DNA of 64,000 nucleotides from Aspidapion aeneum (taxonomy: Eukaryota; Arthropoda; Insecta; Coleoptera; Brentidae): NCBI GenBank assembly GCA_963576565.1, contig OY755038.1:201907013-201971012 (forward strand), written 5' to 3'. Positions 58,600 through 64,000 of this stretch are shown piece by piece. Every line of letters starts with the position of its first letter. Within the stretch, counting starts at the first letter, position 1. The translations under genes were made by a program, and so were the position numbers. The notes below the pieces were generated by a model that made no database searches, was not told where the DNA came from, and saw only the letters and a program-made list of their open reading frames with translations.

Positions 58600-61320
58600 A
58601 TAAATATATACTCTACAATTGGGCGTAACAGCCATTAGGACACAAGTTTTTTTGAGAGAAATTGAAAAAAAAATCTGAGAGAACTTATTTGTTTTTCTTG
58701 TGGTCATCAAAGTCAACAAAGATGACTTTTTTTCCATATATTAAAAAAAAAAAAATTTTTTTGGTAGTAAGCTCAGAAAATAGTAGAAATTTCACAACAG
58801 GACTCATAGTAGGTCCAGTCAGATGCTATACAAATTTTACTGTGTAGAAGTTTTAGGTGTCAAAAAGCATGCAAATAAAGGAAAATTTGCACCAAAATAG
58901 TTTAAGATAAAAAGAGGTTTGAGTTAGGGAGATTGTCAAATTCACCAGTTTATTCTAAACTATTTTGAGGTCTGTAAAATAAATAGTTATTAAAGAAAAA
59001 GAAACTTTGATGATACAGGACTCCACTGGACACTATACAGGACGCTACACTACCAAGAGTTTATTTAAGAGTTCTGTAGGATGGTGTACAAATTTGGTTC
59101 ACCTCATTACCCACACTTTAACCTCATATTGTTTTCCTTTTCTTTCTTGTCTAGACCCTTTTTTCAACCATAATTTTTTTAATTTTTCAACCGTTTTGAA
59201 ACAATAATCCATTCAGGAGAGACCCAGTCAGGATCATTGCTGTATTCTAGTTTTGAAAGTTGCTTGCCTAGAATAGTAAAAAAATCATAGTGAAGTATTT
59301 CTTACAGTTTAACACAATTCTATGTTACACTTCTGCAAGCACAAAAATAGAAAATGTTGCCAAAATGGCAGTTACATATTTATCCAAAACAAACCTGACA
59401 AAAAACTTTCGAATATTTCAATTTATTCTCTGTTAAGTCAGGTAATAGAGCACTTATCCACTTTCTTTTCCCTTCCTTGAGCTGATATCATTTAAATCAA
59501 GATGATTTTTTAAGGTCAAAATACTTGGCATTCCATCAAAACTAACATTATCCAGATCTCCCCAGCTGCCACAATTCATAACAGCACAGAAACTAATAAT
59601 AATTATTCAAACTGAGTAAAAAACTAGAAAAAAAGTTAAAAAAAAACAAAAGTAAATAAAAACATAACATACTGGCTTTAATTGATTTTTTTAAAGAAAA
59701 ACGCATTTTTCCCATGTGTACAAAGGATCAATACTTAAAACAGCATCTTTGTTGTAAATTAAATCGTTTCACTTTTTTTTAAAAATTACGTTTTTGTTAA
59801 CATTGCGGCTTATGGGAAAACGCTTTGTTTGTCCTATGGCAACCATCTTGGATCGAAAAACAGCTGATCGTGACAGTTCGTTAGACAGCTAATTGGGGTT
59901 TCAGACTAAAGTGTGACGCTTTGAATTTAGGTTAGGTAAAGATTGAGGTTAAGTTTTTGTAGCGAAATTTGATCAGTGTCGCCCTCTATGTTCCTATATG
60001 CAAAATATAAAAGACAGCCCTCGTATTTCTAACAATGTTGTTAATTTTACAAAAAAAAAACATTTTTTTACTGATAAAACAATTGTACTAATATTTTAAA
60101 ACCTGAGAAGGACATAAATAAGATACTTGAAACATGTTTTTTTGTATTTTTTGCTTTAGTTTTACCCAGACGTTACTATACCCAGCAAAATAATTTTTTT
60201 TGACACACCTCACAAACTACTGTTTTTATACAGGGTGTCCTAATTGCCATGGGTCACTATTGCTATCTCGGTAACTATAAGAACTACAAGGTTGTTCAAA
60301 TTAGATAAAATGAGCAGTTTTTGGGGAAGATTAAAAAAACACATTAAAAAAAACTATTATATCCCGAGCTACGGGGGTTTTTCGAAAAATTGGTCAAATT
60401 TATTTTATTAAATATCTCAAAAAGTATAGTTTTTACAAAAAAATCGTAAGAGATTTTTTTTGCATTTTTGACGTTCTTCAATTTGGTAATTTCTAAGAAA
60501 ATTGACTACAACAAATTTTTGAGATATTACTATTAACTTACTTTTTTAGATACGGACCTGCATTTTTTATTCTATTTTTAAAAGAACTTTTTTTTATGAT
60601 TTTAACGATGTATCACATTGTTTGTATTTTAATGCTAAAAAAATGGTATTTAAGTTTTTTGGCACTTTTACCGTTTTATCATAGGTAGCTTGGACAGCAA
60701 AAAAAACAATTGCTTATAAAAACTCGATGATGCAATACTAAATACCTGTCTTGCGTAATACAACTGTTAAATTTAGTTTAAACATGGCAGCGTATTTCAA
60801 TAATCAAAAATTAGATTTAAGATCAAGAAAACAATTGACTGTTTTATAAACAAACAGACTGATTTTACTATCTTTCAAAACATTTAATCTTTAAGCGTTT
60901 CCATGCGCATTTGGTAGATCGTCCACAACAGATGATGGGCCGACTCTTCTTTTTCAATGTGATAAAATAAATCGACACACTGCCGGTCGCGGATGATCTG
61001 CCTAATATGAAGCAGGCGTAATAATGTCCATCCATATCAGAAAAATGTAAGGGTAGTTTGAGTAGGGTTGGGGTGGGTTGGGTTGGGTTAAATTGTCTAC
61101 CCTTACATTTCTCTGCTATAATTTAATGAATTTGAATTTTCACTAAACTTCGAATTAACAAGGCTAAAACAAAAACGGTTAAATTTCCTTACGCCCATCG
61201 CTTTTATTATTATGATATCAGAACACTCAAAAAATTATTTTATGCTTTTTAGTCCGTTATAAAAGCTTGTTTTCAAAAAGTTTTTTTTTCTAAATTTATT
61301 TTAATACAAAAAAGTATTAC
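58600..61320. other. Intergenic between TXNL1 and MTPAP 3' ends
   Basis: AT-rich. ATACAGGGTGTCCTAATTGC at 60230 looks like the edge of a common arthropod repeat with no partner found. TTGGGGTTTCAGACTAAAGT near 59894 matches 898-925. GGGTTGGGGTGGGTTGGGTT at about 61063 is a short G-rich run. No gene supported. Confidence 0.5.
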
Positions 61321-61899
61321 CTAACATTCTCCTATGTTACCTATCTTTTTGTCCTAACACCATACCTAATGACTGGATTTTCGCTTTTGTTTCTTTGTTG
61401 ATATCAGACACTGCTTTTTGTCATTATTTGTTTTTGTATTCTATATTATCTTTGTATGCACCTATTTTATTTTCTTCGTCGAATAATTTCTTAACTTCCA
61501 TAAGTCGCGTATACTTTTTAGATATACCAAAGTTTAACGAGGGTTGATTTTTGATTCTAAATAGTGCCACAAGACCGTTACCGTATTCTTTTTCGTCCGA
61601 TTCTGTAGATAGGTAACGAAGCATTTGCCGACCTATGTTAACATGAACTTTAGTCTTAAAATAAGTCAAGGAATCATCCTTTTTCTTTGTGAATTACATT
61701 TTAAAACACCCTGTATGCATATATCTCTCAAAACATACATTTTTACCAACATCGAATCCCCTTTTCAGTCCACTTACAATGGTATTCGTTAGAAATATTT
61801 TGCCGTTTCTATTTAAATTCCTAATTAGTAGTGTTTTTAGAAAATCAAACTATTTATGTAAAACAAAGCATATATTTTTTAATACAAAAAAAGTCTTAC
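61321..61899 (-). pseudogene. Tandem duplicate of MTPAP terminal exon, copy 1
   Basis: A second unit of about 579 bp, almost the same as the copy at 61900-62481, including the same two stops after EYKNK. The shared stops mean the pseudo-copy was itself duplicated, rather than the intact exon being copied twice. A possible AATAAA on the - strand lies near 61295. Confidence 0.72.
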
Positions 61900-62481
61900 C
61901 TAACATTCTCCTAATGTTACCTATCTTTTTGTCCTAACACCATACCTAATGACTGGATTTTCACTTTTGTTTCTTTGTTGATATCAGACACTGTGTTTTG
62001 TCATTATTTGTTTTTGTATTCTATATCATCTTTGTGTGCACTTATTTGATTTTCTTCGTCGACTAATTTCTTAACTTCCATAAGTCGCGTATACTTTTTA
62101 GATATACCAAAGTTTAACGAGGGTTGATTTTTGATTCTAAATAGTGCCACAAGACCGTTACCGTATTCTTTTTCGTCCGATTCTGTAGATAGGTAACGAA
62201 GCATTTGCCGACCTATGTTAACATGAACTTTAGTCTTAAAATAAGTCAAGGAATCATCCTTTTCCTTTGTGAATTACATTTTAAAACACCCTGTATGCAT
62301 ATATCTCTCTAAACATACATTTTTACCAACATCAAATCCCCTTTTCAGTCCATTTACAACGGTATTCGTTAGAAATATTTTGCCGTTTCTATTTAAATTC
62401 CTAATTAGTAGAGTGTTTCTAGAAAATCAAACTATTTATGTAAAACAAAGCATATATTTTTTAATACAAAAAAAGTCTTAC
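61900..62481 (-). pseudogene. Tandem duplicate of MTPAP terminal exon, copy 2
   Basis: The 62018-62190 part repeats the end of the adjacent MTPAP exon (SDEKEYGNGLVALF, NQPSLNFG, KKYTRLMEVKKL) and the flank that follows its stop. Before SDEK the sequence is unrelated to MTPAP. After EYKNK two stops in a row (TAA TGA) replace the CAA TTA of the intact exon, so it is not a usable last exon. Unit length is about 582 bp. Confidence 0.75.
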
Positions 62482-62498
62482 CTAACATTCTCCTAATG

Positions 62499-63079
62499 TT
62501 ACCTATCTTTTTGTCCTAACACCATACCTAATGACTGGATTTTCGCTTTTGTTTCTTTTTTAATATCAGACACTGTTTTTTCTAATTGTTTGTTTTTGTA
62601 TTCTATATTATCTTTGTGTGCATCTATTTGATTTTCTTCGTCGAATAATTTCTTAACTTCCATAAGTCGCGTATACTTTTTATATAAACCAAATTTTAAC
62701 GAGGGTTGATTTTTGGTCGTAAAAAGTGCCACAAGACCATTACCGTATACTTTTTCGTCCGATTCTAAATACCATGCGGCGTTCCTAACCTCAATTTTGA
62801 ATTTTTCTACTTCCTCCAAGCTCACATTTTTACTAACGTTCAGTGCTCGCTCTAATGGATTTACAATATACATAGAGCTAAAATCGGGTTTTGTTAAAGA
62901 TATTGAATCGTTCAGCGATATCGCCTTTGAAGCAAAATCAAATTGAGAATAATACTCAAAAAAGTCTAATAATAAAGCTTCTAAAGATTTATTGTTAGTA
63001 GACTTGAAATTCATCTGTCTAATATCCCTGAGAAATGAGCAGTCTGTTCCATCGTCGATGGTGTATGTGTCTTCAGGCC
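62499..63079 (-). CDS. MTPAP: Mitochondrial poly(A) polymerase, 3'-terminal exon (partial gene)
   Basis: The exon opens after the - strand acceptor ACTTTTCAG with PEDTYTIDDGTDCSFLRDI and runs to a TAA stop at 62499-62501. The stretch LEALLLDFFEYYSQFDF, then NPLERALNVSKNVSLEEV and RNAAWYLESDE matches the C-terminal nucleotidyltransferase-associated region of MTPAP (human: LELLLKEFFEYFGNFAF, NPFETSLNISKNVS). MTPAP is a mitochondrial non-canonical poly(A) polymerase that tails mitochondrial mRNAs. The catalytic palm (GS and DxD) must lie in upstream exons beyond the window; 63080-64000 shows no further exon and is probably intron. After the conserved block comes a lysine/glutamate-rich tail (KKYTRLMEVKKLFDEEN, IKKETKAKIQSLG) that looks like a coiled coil. 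An alternative is that AG|GTAACA at 62503 is a donor rather than part of the stop. Confidence 0.82.
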
Positions 63080-64000
63080 CTGAAAAGTTAAAAATATTGG
63101 GATTACCGCATTTTCAAATCAACGTAGCACATGTCGGCTCTGGTTGGTTTTACAGCCCGTTCCCTTTGTATTACGTACGAAGAACTAGGACCCCATATAT
63201 AATCTATAAATACTAGTGGAAATTGTAGCAAACCATGAATAAACGGGAATGGATTTGGTACATAACGTAAGGGTACGTACCTTCCTCTGGAGTGTGACGT
63301 CACGATAAATGTCAGTTATCAAATTATCTATATTTATTCCCTAATTTCTGTACTATTTTTAATGACGGGATATATTGTTTTAACCTATATTTTATTGTTT
63401 ACTTCTTTTTGCATTAAATATGAACTGTATTCACAATTTCAAACTGACAGCTATCAAAAGTATAAATAACCGAACCGACCCCCCCCACCCCGAGCCGAAC
63501 CGACCCCCCCCCCCGAACCGAACCCCCCGACTTAAACCCCATTCTAGTCCACTGAAAATAGCAATTTAACCTAAACAAATTGCACAACACATGACATTTT
63601 AACGGTATTTAGCTAATACCTGCCTTCTGTTTAACTACTTTAACATAGCCAAAATTAGTTTTTTTAATATTTATTTTCAAAATCGCCTCCAAAAAAATTA
63701 GTTTATAAAAACTAAATTCAAGACTAGGCACAATCAATAGCTATACTTTCTCCTTAGGAACATTGTCCAAATAGCGCCACCATCTTGGATTTTAAGAAAA
63801 TTTAGAGTACATTAAAACACCTATCAAAGGAGATACCTTTGAGCTACCTAAGCAACCCTTGCAAAGATAATTGTATCTTCAATATGCTGATTTCTTGCAC
63901 ATTTTACTCAAAATGAATACACTAACATTTTTTAATTTAACCAACTTTCTTAGAAACAAAGTGTTTTTGATAAAAACTGTAGTACGTGTTTTCGTAGAGA
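63080..64000. other. Presumed MTPAP intron
   Basis: No upstream exon of MTPAP is seen on the - strand. Apart from the C-run cluster the sequence is AT-rich without motifs. Confidence 0.4.
63475..63533. repeat. C-run cluster (G-quadruplex-prone on - strand)
   Basis: Runs of 4-12 C separated by GAACCGA or GAGCCGA. The G-rich complement has at least four runs of three or more G. Confidence 0.75.

Noticed and set aside
62018..62249. Alternative last exon of MTPAP
   Set aside because: Two consecutive stops and a non-homologous start; without transcript evidence it is better called a pseudo-copy.
1..64000. tRNA or rRNA genes
   Set aside because: No convincing A/B-box pair with a cloverleaf, and no rRNA-like sequence was recognised by eye on either strand.

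Overview
This window is AT-rich, gene-poor, intron-containing animal DNA, most likely from an insect. Evidence for this: spliced TXNL1 and mitochondrial poly(A) polymerase genes, jockey-type LINE relics, an irritans-type mariner, a Tc1 element, a Penelope-like element, and many short DINE/HINE-like repeats with a GTCT microsatellite core. The order cannot be fixed from the sequence alone. There are no prokaryotic features (operons, Shine-Dalgarno sites, CRISPR), and most open frames lie inside transposon copies.

Only two host genes are firmly supported. A complete thioredoxin-like protein 1 gene (TXNL1) runs on the + strand from 45653 to 57092 in six exons (285 codons; thioredoxin domain with WCGPC, then a PITH domain ending KKGESH). 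The 3'-terminal exon of MTPAP lies on the - strand at 62499-63079, and its upstream exons are outside the window. Downstream of it are two tandem, stop-containing copies of its end (61321-62481). Three CpG-rich or tightly spliced-looking patches on the - strand (30244-30490, 13485-13640 and a 40-bp patch at 7122-7161) could be non-coding or micro-exons of a further gene, but this is only inferred.

The rest is a dense record of mobile elements. Region 1.4-4.8 kb is a short satellite array broken by three insertions. Region 8.8-13.5 kb holds tandem HINE-like copies, the second carrying a five-deep nest: HINE > hAT (8-bp TSD) > TTAA element > long-TIR element (9-bp TSD) > HINE. Region 15.5-25 kb has a hAT pseudo-transposase element, a second TTAA element with a Penelope-derived hammerhead relic, and LINE and gypsy relics. 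Region 26.2-28.3 kb is a 2-kb foldback. Region 29.4-33.2 kb has HINE copies split by another foldback and a Penelope-like element with RT, GIY-YIG and a well-formed hammerhead ribozyme motif. Region 34.3-37.3 kb holds a mariner inside an apparently perfect 1431-bp tandem duplication. Region 37.8-39.3 kb is a Tc1 element with symmetric IR/DR ends. Region 40.6-42.3 kb is a three-level nest. The TXNL1 introns carry HINEs, a hAT MITE with a CACAATC array, a 1.8-kb foldback, a TTAA MITE ending 20 bp from an exon, and a 53-bp pure palindrome.

The strongest candidates for closer study are the HINE-like family with self-complementary ends and an inferable empty site, the hammerhead ribozyme next to the Penelope element, and the 1.8-kb intronic hairpin in TXNL1. 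All homology statements come from reading motifs; no database was searched.
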